DNA from: Gordonia asplenii
Lineage (GTDB): Bacteria; Actinomycetota; Actinomycetes; Mycobacteriales; Mycobacteriaceae
Direction of reading: 5' to 3'
Assembly (NCBI RefSeq): GCF_012933505.1
Contig: NZ_JABBNB010000001.1
Location: forward strand, 434,001-498,000
DNA: 64,000 nt
The notes under the pieces were generated by a model that saw only the letters and a list, made by a program, of their open reading frames with translations, did not search any database and was not told the DNA's origin. Both the position numbers and the translations under genes were made by a program. Below are positions 42,787 through 50,914 of this stretch, piece after piece; position 1 is the stretch's first letter, and every line of letters starts with the position of its first letter.

Positions 42787-44051
42787 AGCAGATACAGGTT
42801 CAGCCCGGTGATCACGACGGTGATCACCAGCATCGCGATCGTCGTGCCGAGCCGATTGACCATGTCGCCCATGATCGATCGGCGCCGCGTCAACAACAGC
42901 AGCGGTACCAGCGCGAACGGTATGCCGAACGACAGCACGATCTGCGAGACCACCAGTGCCTCACTGGGATTGACACCGATGGCGAGGATGACGAGCGCGG
43001 GTGCCATCGTGATGGCGCGCCGCAGCAGCAGCGGCATCCGCCAGTTCATGAACCCGGCCATCACGATCTGCCCGGCGTGGGTGCCGACACTCGCCGACGA
43101 CAGGCCCGAGGCCATCAGGGCGATCGCGAAAGCCAGTGCCGCACCGCCGCCGACCATTGCGCCCAGTTGGGCGTGGACCTCGTTGAGATCGCTGACATCG
43201 GTCATCCCAGCCGAGTGGAACAGTCCGGCGGCGATGCACAGCATCGCGAGATTCACGACTCCGGCCAGGCCGAGACCGATGATGCAGTCCCATTTGTTGT
43301 AGCGGAGCAGGACCTGGCGGTCGGCGGAGCTGTCGGCGCGAATTCGATTGCGCTGCAATGCCGAATGCAGATATACGACGTGCGGCATAACGGTCGCTCC
43401 GACGATGCCGACGGTCAGCGCGGCGGCTCCGTGGCCGCCGAGGTCGGGGACCAGCCCGGCGATCAGCGCACGATAGTCCTGATGCCCGGCGGCGAAGAAC
43501 ACATACACGAAACCGGCTCCGACGAACGCGAGCATCGCGATGATCGCCAGTTCGAATTTCCGGTAACCACGCTGTTCGAGCGCGAGGATCGCGAATGCGA
43601 CGACCGCGGTGATGATCCCGGCGGGCAGCAGTGGAATCCCGAAGATCAGGTAGAGCCCGACGGCGGCGCCGATGAACTCGGCGAGGTCGGTGGCCATCGC
43701 GACGACCTCGGCCTGCAGCCACAACACCGCGTTCGTCTTGCGCGGGAAGTGGTCTCGGCACAGCTCCGGAAGCGATCGTCCGGTCGCCAGACCGATCTTC
43801 GAGGACAGATACTGCACGACGATGGCCATCACATTGGCCATCACGATGACCCACACCAGTTGGTAGCCGTGCCCCGAGCCCGCGGCGAAGTTGGTGGCGA
43901 AGTTGCCCGGGTCGATGTAGGCGACGGACGCGACGAACGCCGGACCGAAGAGTGCGACGACGACCCGCCAGCGCCCCTTGGTCTGCAGTTCACTGACCGA
44001 CACGTGAGGACCGTCGACCTGCTCGCGCCGTCCATCGTCGACCGCCGTCAC
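42756..44051 (-). CDS. mntH: Nramp divalent metal transporter
   Basis: The 431-residue protein has about eleven membrane segments and the Nramp metal site: D47-P48-G49-N50 in helix 1 and M222-P223-H224 in helix 6. It imports Mn2+ or Fe2+ with protons. The start is GTG at 44051. A DtxR-like inverted repeat lies 67-79 bases upstream, suggesting Mn/Fe repression. It shares a 31-base antisense overlap with the aminotransferase end. Confidence 0.92.
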   Translation of the reverse strand: MTAVDDGRREQVDGPHVSVSELQTKGRWRVVVALFGPAFVASVAYIDPGNFATNFAAGSGHGYQLVWVIVMANVMAIVVQYLSSKIGLATGRSLPELCRDHFPRKTNAVLWLQAEVVAMATDLAEFIGAAVGLYLIFGIPLLPAGIITAVVAFAILALEQRGYRKFELAIIAMLAFVGAGFVYVFFAAGHQDYRALIAGLVPDLGGHGAAALTVGIVGATVMPHVVYLHSALQRNRIRADSSADRQVLLRYNKWDCIIGLGLAGVVNLAMLCIAAGLFHSAGMTDVSDLNEVHAQLGAMVGGGAALAFAIALMASGLSSASVGTHAGQIVMAGFMNWRMPLLLRRAITMAPALVILAIGVNPSEALVVSQIVLSFGIPFALVPLLLLTRRRSIMGDMVNRLGTTIAMLVITVVITGLNLYLLYDVGAGFVG

Positions 44052-44117
44052 TGGCGTCCACCACCTTTCGCCTCGGCTCGCCGCACCCGTTCGATGGGCC
44101 GCCGTGAATCAGATGGT

Positions 44118-44130
44118 GGTCATCCTAACC
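44118..44130. promoter_or_regulatory. DtxR/MntR-like box upstream of mntH
   Basis: Read on the minus strand, GGTTAGGATGACC matches 11 of 13 positions of the DtxR-family core GGTTAGGCTAACC. It overlaps the end of the neighbouring MFS gene. Confidence 0.45.
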
Positions 44131-45387
44131 CAAAAGTTCGGGTACCCGAAACATTTCCCGTCGGGGAATTGTCACACAGAGTCCGGCGGCGAGGGCGCAC
44201 AGCAGGGCGGCGACCACGAACGTCGAGGTGTAGGAGCCGGTGACATCGCGCATGACGCCCGCGCCAAACGCGGCGACAGCCGCACCGACCTGGTGCGATG
44301 CGAAGATCCAGCCGAAGACCACCGGCGTCGAGTTGCCGAAGACCTCGCGGCAGAGCGCGATCGTCGGCGGTACCGTCGCCACCCAGTCGAGCCCGTAGAA
44401 GACGATGAACACAGCCGTGCCCGCGGACGCATGCGGCGACAGCAACGACGGCAACACCGCCAGCGAAGCACCGCGGCCCACGTAGTAGACCACCAACAGC
44501 ACGCGGGGGTCGTAACGGTCGGTGAGCCAGCCGGACACGACGGTCCCGCCGACGTCGAAGATCCCGACGAGCGCCAGCAGGCTAGCCGCGGTGGTCGCAG
44601 GCATTCCGTGATCGCCCGCCGCCGGGATGAAATGGGTCTGCAACAGGCCGTTGGTGGTGGCGCCGCAGATCGCGAAACTCCCCGCGAGCAGCCAGAACAC
44701 GCGCGAACGCACGCCGAGTCGTAGTCCCGCGAGCGCGTCGGGCACGACGCCGTCGCGTTCGGTGGGATCGACCTCGGTGGCACCGAATGGGGCGACCCCG
44801 ACGTCGGACGGCCAGCTGCGCAGTCCCGCGACCGCGACCGGAATGACGATCAGGGTGGCACCGGTGATGACCAGCGATGCCACTCGCCAGCCGTGCGCGG
44901 AGGTGACCGCCGCGACCAGCGGAAGGAAGATCAACTGGCCGGTCGCGCTCGCAGCCGTCAGGACGCCGGTGACCAGTCCGCGGCGAGTGACGAACCATCG
45001 GGTGGCGACGGTCGCGACGAAGGCGCTGGACAGGCATCCCGCGCCCGCGCCGACGAGGATGCCCCACAGTAGGACGAGCTGCCACGAGGCGGTCATCATC
45101 GTCGACAGTGCCGTGCCGACGGCGATCGACGCTAGCGCCGCACCGACGACGGGCCGCACGCCCCAGCGGTCCATCAACGCCGCCGCGAACGGCGACACCA
45201 GGCCGAACAGCATCATGTTGACCGACATCGCGAGCCCGATGATGCCGTGTGACCAGCCGAATTCCCGGTTGAGGGGGTCCATCATCACGCCGGGGGCGGA
45301 GCGGAAGGCCGCCGCGGCCAGGAGCGCGACGAAAGCTGCGCCGAAGACGATCCAGGCGCGATGTAAACGAAGCATGGGTACGAGCAT
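44125..45387 (-). CDS. MFS transporter
   Basis: The 420-residue protein has about twelve membrane segments with the MFS pattern (MDRWGVRPVVGAAL after segment 2 and DRYDPRVLLVVYY after segment 8) and resembles oxalate/formate-type or monocarboxylate MFS carriers. The substrate is unknown. It is divergent from a GlxA-type regulator with a perfect palindrome between them, so that regulator probably controls it. The C-terminal codons contain the 14-bp palindrome TTCGGGTACCCGAA (44137-44150). ATGs at 45387 and 45375 are both possible starts. Confidence 0.85.
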   Translation of the reverse strand: MLVPMLRLHRAWIVFGAAFVALLAAAAFRSAPGVMMDPLNREFGWSHGIIGLAMSVNMMLFGLVSPFAAALMDRWGVRPVVGAALASIAVGTALSTMMTASWQLVLLWGILVGAGAGCLSSAFVATVATRWFVTRRGLVTGVLTAASATGQLIFLPLVAAVTSAHGWRVASLVITGATLIVIPVAVAGLRSWPSDVGVAPFGATEVDPTERDGVVPDALAGLRLGVRSRVFWLLAGSFAICGATTNGLLQTHFIPAAGDHGMPATTAASLLALVGIFDVGGTVVSGWLTDRYDPRVLLVVYYVGRGASLAVLPSLLSPHASAGTAVFIVFYGLDWVATVPPTIALCREVFGNSTPVVFGWIFASHQVGAAVAAFGAGVMRDVTGSYTSTFVVAALLCALAAGLCVTIPRREMFRVPELLG

Positions 45388-45410
45388 GGCAGTTCGCGAC
45401 GGAGCCGACC

Positions 45411-45428
45411 ATTGGCATAAGTGCCAAT
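45411..45428. promoter_or_regulatory. Perfect palindrome between MFS and glxA-type genes
   Basis: ATTGGCA-TAAG-TGCCAAT has seven-base perfect arms and lies 23 bases before the MFS start and 18 before the regulator start. It is a strong operator candidate for the adjacent GlxA-type protein. Confidence 0.7.
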
Positions 45429-45446
45429 ATATGAAAGGATTCTGCC

Positions 45447-46424
45447 ATGAGTCAGTCGCCGCACCGGATCGTCGTACTGATCCTCGCGCCGGTCATCGGC
45501 TTCGATGCGACCATCGTTCCGATGGCGTTCGGCGCGGCCGTCGACGACGCCGGGGAGCGGCTCTACGATGTTCGCCTGTGTTCGATCGACGGTGAACCGG
45601 TCGAGTCGACGCACGGTTACGCGCTGGGTGTGCACGGCGACCTGGCGCTGCTCGACGACGCCGACACGGTGATCGTCCCGGGTACCCGCAATCCGTCGGT
45701 CCGCGACACGGGCACATTGCCCCGCGAGGTCGCTGAAGCGTTCCAACGGCGCTCTCCGACAACGCGTTTCGCATCGATCTGCACGGGCGCGTTCGTGTTG
45801 GCGGCCGCCGGGATCTTCGACGGCCGCCCGGCGACCACCCACTGGCAGTCGGCGGCCGACCTCGCCGCGATGTTCCCGACGGTCGTCGTCGATGAGAAGG
45901 TGCTGTTCATCGACGACGGCGATGTTCTGTCGTCGGCCGGCCTGTCCGCGGGAATCGACTTGTGCCTGCACATGATTCGCCGTGACCATGGCACTCGGGT
46001 CGCCAATCGGGTCGCGCGCTATGCGGTGGTGCCACCGTGGCGGGACGGCGGCCAGGCCCAGTTCATCGAGCGACCGGTCCCCGACGATGCCGGACAGTCG
46101 ACGACCGACGTGCGACAGTGGTTGTCGCGCAACCTGTCCGAATCGGTGACCGTCGCGCAGATGGCCCGCCGCGCGCACATGAGCGAGCGGACCTTCGCCC
46201 GCAGATTCCGGGCCGAGACCGGCGAGTCGCCCGGTGACTGGCTCGCCGCGCAGCGGATCAACGCGGCCCGCGGACTGCTCGAGTCCACCGATCTGCCGGT
46301 CGACGACATCGCGGCGCAGGTGGGATTGGGCAGCGGCACCAACCTACGGGCGCATCTGCGTCGAGCCGTCGACGTCGCACCGTTGCAGTATCGGCGACGT
46401 TTTCGCGGTGCGGCGTCGGGCTAG
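45447..46424 (+). CDS. GlxA family AraC-type regulator with DJ-1/PfpI domain
   Basis: The 325-residue protein joins an N-terminal DJ-1/PfpI-like domain (about 6-190, with the Cys elbow ASICTGAFVLAAAG near residue 110) to two AraC helix-turn-helix motifs (about 225-325: VTVAQMARRAHMSERTFARRFRAETG and PVDDIAAQVGLGSGTNLRAHLRR). Such regulators sense small nitrogen or amide compounds. It is divergent from the MFS gene and probably binds the palindrome between them. Confidence 0.9.
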   Translation: MSQSPHRIVVLILAPVIGFDATIVPMAFGAAVDDAGERLYDVRLCSIDGEPVESTHGYALGVHGDLALLDDADTVIVPGTRNPSVRDTGTLPREVAEAFQRRSPTTRFASICTGAFVLAAAGIFDGRPATTHWQSAADLAAMFPTVVVDEKVLFIDDGDVLSSAGLSAGIDLCLHMIRRDHGTRVANRVARYAVVPPWRDGGQAQFIERPVPDDAGQSTTDVRQWLSRNLSESVTVAQMARRAHMSERTFARRFRAETGESPGDWLAAQRINAARGLLESTDLPVDDIAAQVGLGSGTNLRAHLRRAVDVAPLQYRRRFRGAASG

Positions 46425-46437
46425 GGTATGTCTCCCA

Positions 46438-46468
46438 AGGTTAACCGGACAACCTAATCCGATAGGCT
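46438..46468 (+). promoter_or_regulatory. marR promoter with inverted-repeat operator
   Basis: TTAACC (46441-46446), 16 bases, TAGGCT (46463-46468) is followed by only six bases before the ATG, implying a leaderless mRNA. AGGTTAACCGGACAACCT (46438-46455), with AGGTT/AACCT arms, overlaps the -35 and could be an autoregulatory operator. Confidence 0.55.
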
Positions 46469-46474
46469 CGGATC

Positions 46475-46936
46475 ATGAGCGAGTGGCTCGATGAAGCAAG
46501 CATGCAGGCCTGGATGGCCTATGTCCGGATGCGGATGAAGGTCGAAGGCGAGATCGCCTTCGGGCTCGAGCAAGACGGACTGTCGGGCGCTGATTATGAG
46601 GTGCTGACCACGTTGTCGGATCAGCCGGGCGTCAGCATGCGCGCCAAAGACCTTGCGCGCGTCATGAATTGGCACAAGGCACGGCTGTCGCGGCAGCTCG
46701 CGCGAATGGACAAGCGAGGCCTGCTGACTCGCTGTCAGGCGCCCGACGACGCACGCGGAATCGTGGTGACGCTCTCCGAACAGGGCCGCACGATCCTTGA
46801 ACAGGCGGCGCCCAAACACGCCGCCCTGATTCAGCGGATCTTCGCCGACCAACTCACCGAACCGGAGATCGAAGCGCTGATCTCGTTGTCCGCCAAGGTG
46901 ATCGCCGCGGCAGACAAGGAGAGCGACAGCCTCTAG
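46475..46936 (+). CDS. MarR family transcriptional regulator
   Basis: The 153-residue protein has the MarR winged helix: SGADYEVLTTLSDQPGVSMRAKDLARVMNWHKARLSRQLARMDKRGLL (about residues 37-84, read as separate helices) and the wing APDDARGIVVTLSEQGR. It is monocistronic, between a GlxA gene and repeat-rich DNA. Its target may be itself through the AGGTT/AACCT repeat; no transporter gene is immediately divergent. The ligand is unknown. Confidence 0.88.
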   Translation: MSEWLDEASMQAWMAYVRMRMKVEGEIAFGLEQDGLSGADYEVLTTLSDQPGVSMRAKDLARVMNWHKARLSRQLARMDKRGLLTRCQAPDDARGIVVTLSEQGRTILEQAAPKHAALIQRIFADQLTEPEIEALISLSAKVIAAADKESDSL

Positions 46937-46988
46937 TGCAGCGCAGCCTGCGGCGCAGCGAGGGGAGGTTTCGTCGCTACCACCTCGG

Positions 46989-47040
46989 TCCCCGAGTGCC
47001 GAAGCGAGGAACGAGCTTCGGTGTAACGAGGGGCTGGTGA
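46989..47040 (+). repeat. REP-like palindromic element, copy A
   Basis: The 52-base unit begins TCCCCGAGTGCCGAAGCGAG and contains CCGAAGC/GCTTCGG and CCCC/GGGG complementary pairs, so each copy folds into a hairpin. It matches the last repeat unit in cobL and is the exact reverse complement of copy B. Confidence 0.93.
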
Positions 47041-47251
47041 CCCGACGACGCCGCCCTCCGACGGCGGTAGTCGATTCGCTACTGCGGTAACCATTTCCCG
47101 CGACGGTGGTTACCCAAGTGTTGGGGGTTGCCGCAGTGGCCGGTCAAATAGCGCGGTGCCGACGGGTTACCGCAGTGCACGCTGGGGCCACGACTAGCGA
47201 TGCTTCGATATGGCCGCGGGGCGCGTCGGGGGTCGGGTTGGGTTCTTCGTC

Positions 47252-47303
47252 TCACCAGCCCCTCGTTACACCGAAGCTCGTTCCTCGCTTCGGCACTCGG
47301 GGA
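47252..47303 (-). repeat. REP-like palindromic element, copy B
   Basis: This is the exact reverse complement of 46989-47040. It ends nine bases before the stop of the DHA2 exporter gene and could act as its terminator or mRNA 3' stabiliser. Confidence 0.93.
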
Positions 47304-47312
47304 GCGGGGTCG

Positions 47313-48797
47313 TTAACCGACTGCGATCGCGTCGTCGTCGGTGGCGGTGGCCGGCACTGCCTGCGCGGACCGCTTCTTCGCCACCGGGATGAACAGGGTG
47401 ATCGCGGCGCCGACGAATGCGGCGACGGCGCCGATCAGGAAGCACAGATGGAAGGTCGACTCGGCGGGCAGGGTATGTCCGCCCAGATCGATCGTCGACG
47501 ACGTGAGCACCATCGTCATGACCGCGGCGGCCGTCGTGGTGCCGATCGAACGCATCAGACCGTTGAGACCGACGGCCGCACCGGCCTCCGACAGCGGAGT
47601 CGCGTCCATGATCAGCGTCGGCATCGCCGCATAGCCGATGCCGACACCGGCCGAACCGATGACCGAGGCGACCAGCAACTGCCACGGCGCGTTCATCAGC
47701 AACAACGCGGCCAGGTAGCCGATGCCGAGCACCGTCGCCCCGAGGGCGAGGGTCGGTTTGGCGCCGAACCGATTGATCATTCCGCCGGAGATCGGCGCGA
47801 AGACCAGCATCATCAGACCGCCGGGAGCCATCCACAGACCGGCGGCCAGCAGACTCTGGCCCATGCCGTAACCGGTGGCCTCGGGCAGTTCGAGCAGCTG
47901 CGGGATGACGATCGACTGCGCCATCATGCCGAATCCGATGGCGATCGCGGCGAGGTTGGTCAGCAGCACGGCGGGACGGGCCGTCGTGCGCAGATCGACG
48001 AGGGGATCGCTGTGGCGCAGCTCGTACACGCCGAAGCCGATCAGCACGACGACGCCGCCGACGAGCAGAACCAGCGTGGCGGGCTCGCCCCAGCCCCAAT
48101 CGTTGCCTTTGCTGATCGCGATCAGCGCGGCGACCAGACCGACGGCTAGCAGCAGGGCGCCGACGGCGTCGAAGTGTCCGCCGACGGCGTCGTCGACACG
48201 CGGGACCACAATCGCCACGAGCGCGGTGACGATGGCGGCGAGGATGGCCGACATCCAGAACAACGCATGCCAATTCCACTGCTGCGCAACCCAAGCCGAG
48301 AGCGGCAGGCCGATCGCGCCGCCGACGCCGAGCGTCGCGCTCATCGCGGCCACCGACATCGACGTCAGGCGCGGCGGTGTGACCTCACGCATGAGGCTGA
48401 TGCCCAGCGGGATGAAACCCATCGCCAAACCCTGCACGGCGCGACCGATCACCATCGGAACCAGTCCCGAGCCGAGCGCGCAGACGAGTGATCCGACGAC
48501 CAACAGCACCGCGCTGATCAGAATGACGCGGCGCTTGCCGAACATGTCGCCGAGTCGACCGGCGACCGGCATCGCAACGGCGGCCGCGAGCAGGGTCGCG
48601 GTGATGACCCACGACGCGTTCGAGCTGCTCGTACCGAGCAGTCGAGGCAGTTCGGGCTGAATCGGAATGATCAGCGTCTGCATGAGCGACGCGACGAGGC
48701 CGCCGCCGCACAGGGTCGCGACGATCCAGATCGCTTTCGCGGTCGATTCGTCGGCGGGGTCGGCGGATTGTGCGGTCGTTGACGGTTCGGCACTCAC
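47313..48797 (-). CDS. DHA2-type MFS multidrug exporter
   Basis: The 494-residue protein has about fourteen membrane segments, motif A (GRLGDMFGKRRVI, about residues 80-92) and motif C-like glycine-rich segment 5 (MSATLGVGGAIGLPLSAWV), typical of EmrB/QacA proton antiporters. GGAGG lies six bases before the GTG at 48797. It is divergent from a MarR-type gene, with overlapping palindromes between them, which indicates drug- or metabolite-induced derepression. Confidence 0.9.
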   Translation of the reverse strand: MSAEPSTTAQSADPADESTAKAIWIVATLCGGGLVASLMQTLIIPIQPELPRLLGTSSSNASWVITATLLAAAVAMPVAGRLGDMFGKRRVILISAVLLVVGSLVCALGSGLVPMVIGRAVQGLAMGFIPLGISLMREVTPPRLTSMSVAAMSATLGVGGAIGLPLSAWVAQQWNWHALFWMSAILAAIVTALVAIVVPRVDDAVGGHFDAVGALLLAVGLVAALIAISKGNDWGWGEPATLVLLVGGVVVLIGFGVYELRHSDPLVDLRTTARPAVLLTNLAAIAIGFGMMAQSIVIPQLLELPEATGYGMGQSLLAAGLWMAPGGLMMLVFAPISGGMINRFGAKPTLALGATVLGIGYLAALLLMNAPWQLLVASVIGSAGVGIGYAAMPTLIMDATPLSEAGAAVGLNGLMRSIGTTTAAAVMTMVLTSSTIDLGGHTLPAESTFHLCFLIGAVAAFVGAAITLFIPVAKKRSAQAVPATATDDDAIAVG

Positions 48798-48852
48798 CGG
48801 GCACCTCCTACAAGGGTGGGAACTGAAGTGTGGAACTGGAATCGAGCAGTGG

Positions 48853-48883
48853 ATATGTATAGTACATATGTAATCTACATATG
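48853..48883. promoter_or_regulatory. Two overlapping palindromes in the exporter/marR gap
   Basis: ATATGTA-TAG-TACATAT (48853-48869) and CATATGTAATCTACATATG (48865-48883) are both perfect palindromes with three-base centres and share their middle half-site. Centres are 13 bases apart. This is an A/T-rich island in GC-rich DNA and the probable MarR operator. Confidence 0.8.
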
Positions 48884-48953
48884 CAAACCCGACGATTCTG
48901 CGGGCGCTAGGGTAGTCAGCGGAGCGGCTGACGGCACGGAGGATGAGTCACGG

Positions 48954-49412
48954 GTGAACGATGATGAACGCGCTATCTGGCCTTCGCCGTTGTATGCGGA
49001 CCTGGTCGACGAGATCCGCAGGTTGGGGCGGCGCAAGGCCACTCATTACGCGGGTGCTCAGCTCGACGGCTCGGCGTTCTCCATCCTGCTGGTGCTTTCC
49101 GACGGTCGCTCGCGGACGCTGCGCGAGTTGTCGCTCGAACTGGAACTCGAGCAGTCGACGATCAATCGCCAGGTCAACGCCGCCATCAAGCGCGGGTACC
49201 TGGAACGTTACGACGTTCCCGGGCAGGTCAGTCGACTGATCCGCCCGACCGTACTGGGTGCGCAGGCATTTCACGACGACGGCATGCTCCGGGTCGACCG
49301 ATTCAACCGGATCTTCGACGACCTCAGTCCGGGTACGCCCGAAGCGCTGCTGCGCGAGTTGCGCGCATACAACGACGCTTACGATCGGGCGGTCGATCAC
49401 GAGGCGCGATAG
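48954..49412 (+). CDS. MarR-type winged-helix regulator
   Basis: The 152-residue protein has a winged helix with TLRELSLELELEQSTINRQVNAAIKRGYL (about residues 60-88, recognition helix STINRQVNAAI) and the wing DVPGQVSRLIRPTVLG. Dimerisation helices flank it. The GTG at 48954 follows GGAGG by about eleven bases. It is divergent from the exporter gene and likely represses it by the shared palindromes. The following WS/DGAT gene has its own KstR-type box, so it is probably separate. Confidence 0.82.
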   Translation: MNDDERAIWPSPLYADLVDEIRRLGRRKATHYAGAQLDGSAFSILLVLSDGRSRTLRELSLELELEQSTINRQVNAAIKRGYLERYDVPGQVSRLIRPTVLGAQAFHDDGMLRVDRFNRIFDDLSPGTPEALLRELRAYNDAYDRAVDHEAR

Positions 49413-49425
49413 AGGTACGAAAAAT

Positions 49426-49454
49426 TAGAACACGTTACAGTTCTGCTGTATCGT
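49426..49454 (+). promoter_or_regulatory. KstR-like box and -10 of the WS/DGAT gene
   Basis: TAGAACACGTTACA (49426-49439) fits the KstR consensus TnnAACnnGTTnnA exactly. A -10-like TATCGT at 49449-49454 ends eight bases before the ATG, so the box covers the -35 position and the mRNA would be leaderless. Confidence 0.65.
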
Positions 49455-49462
49455 GTCTGGTC

Positions 49463-50914
49463 ATGGAGCGGTTGAGTGGCCTCGATGCAAGCTTTCTGTA
49501 CCTGGAGACACCCGAGCAACTGATGCACGTCTGCGGTGTGCTCGTACTCGATACGTCGACGATGCCGGGTGGGTACTCATTCGCCACCGTTCGCGCCACG
49601 CTGGAGTCACGGGTGCGTAAAGTCGCTCAGTTCACCCGCAAGATCCGGCGCGTGCCGCTCGACCTCGGGCACCCGATCTGGGTGCACGACGATCACTTCG
49701 ACATCGACCACCACCTGCATCGGATGGCGTTGCCCGCGCCCGCCGGCCACGACGAACTCGTCGAGATCTGCGGACACCTGGCCGGACTGCCGATGGACCG
49801 CGGCCGTCCGCTGTGGGAGATGTTCGTCATCGAGGGCTATCGCGACGGCAGCGGCGGCGAGCAGGTCGTCGTGTTCTCCAAGATGCATCACGCGACGGTC
49901 GACGGGGCGTCGGGCGCCAACCTCATCTCGTATCTGTGCAGCCTGGAGCCCGACGCACCCGCGCTGGCACCCGACTCGCCACTAGATCGTTCGGCCCGCA
50001 ATCCGGGCAGTCTCGAACTCTTCGGCCGCGGTGTGATCAGCACCTTGGCGCGTCCGCTGGCCATTCCGGGGATGGTGGCGCCATCGGTCGGACTCATCGC
50101 CGACACCATCGGGCGTGCCCGGCAGGGCACCGCGATGGCGCCACCGTTCACCGCGCCCCGCACGTCGTTCAACGGCACCATCACCGGGCACCGGTCACTG
50201 GCGCTGGCCGACATGTCGCTGACCGACATCAAAGCGGTCCGTGCCGCGACCGGCGCCACCGTCAACGACATCGTCCTGTCGATCGCCGGCGGTGCGCTGC
50301 GTGCCTACCTCGATGACCGTGGCGAACTGCCCGACGCTCCGTTGCTCGCGTCGGTGCCGGTCTCGGTACGGGAGGATTCGCAGCGCGAAGGCGGTGCCAA
50401 CAAGGTCTCGGCGCTGTTCGCGCGACTGGGCACCGACATCGACGATCCACTCGAGCGCCTGCGCTCGATGACCGACGCCAACCGCAATGCCAAGGAGCAT
50501 CACAAGGCGATTTCGGCTGACACGCTTCAGGATTGGGCGGAATTCGCCGCGCCGCGCACCTTCGGTCTGGCAGTGCGCGCCTACGCCGGACTACGGCTCG
50601 CGGAGAAGCATCCGGTGGTGCACAACCTGGTCATCTCCAACGTCCCGGGCCCGCCGGTCCCGTTGTATTTCATGGGTGCCCAGATCACGGCGCTCTACCC
50701 GCTCGGTCCGGTGTTCCACGGCGCCGGGCTGAACATCACCGTGTTGTCCAACAACGGCGTCGTGCACGTCGGCATCATCGCCTGCAAGGAGAGCGTGCGG
50801 CACCCGGAGAAGATGGTTGCGCACTTCCCGGCCGAGCTGGCCCGGCTCACCGAGGCCGTCGCCGGACTCGCGCCCGCCGCGTCGCAATCGTCTAGTCGAC
50901 CACCGCGGCGCTGA
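49463..50914 (+). CDS. WS/DGAT wax ester synthase/diacylglycerol acyltransferase
   Basis: The 483-residue protein has the catalytic HHxxxDG motif (H142-H143-x3-D147-G148) and the usual C-terminal NVPGPP and FHGAGLNITVLSNNG segments of bacterial WS/DGAT enzymes. These transfer acyl-CoA to diacylglycerol or fatty alcohol, forming storage triacylglycerol or wax ester at the membrane. The KstR-like box upstream links it to sterol-regulated lipid metabolism. Its 3' end overlaps the convergent SDR gene by 23 bases. Confidence 0.92.
   Translation: MERLSGLDASFLYLETPEQLMHVCGVLVLDTSTMPGGYSFATVRATLESRVRKVAQFTRKIRRVPLDLGHPIWVHDDHFDIDHHLHRMALPAPAGHDELVEICGHLAGLPMDRGRPLWEMFVIEGYRDGSGGEQVVVFSKMHHATVDGASGANLISYLCSLEPDAPALAPDSPLDRSARNPGSLELFGRGVISTLARPLAIPGMVAPSVGLIADTIGRARQGTAMAPPFTAPRTSFNGTITGHRSLALADMSLTDIKAVRAATGATVNDIVLSIAGGALRAYLDDRGELPDAPLLASVPVSVREDSQREGGANKVSALFARLGTDIDDPLERLRSMTDANRNAKEHHKAISADTLQDWAEFAAPRTFGLAVRAYAGLRLAEKHPVVHNLVISNVPGPPVPLYFMGAQITALYPLGPVFHGAGLNITVLSNNGVVHVGIIACKESVRHPEKMVAHFPAELARLTEAVAGLAPAASQSSSRPPRR

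Larger units (their letters stand above)
46937..47312. other. Repeat-rich noncoding interval
   Basis: No gene is seen. The interval holds a perfect 52-bp inverted pair (46989-47040 and 47252-47303), a 12-bp inverted pair ACTGCGGTAACC (47081-47092) with GGTTACCGCAGT (47165-47176), and a hairpin GGTAACCA/TGGTTACC near 47085-47113. It separates two convergent genes. Confidence 0.85.
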
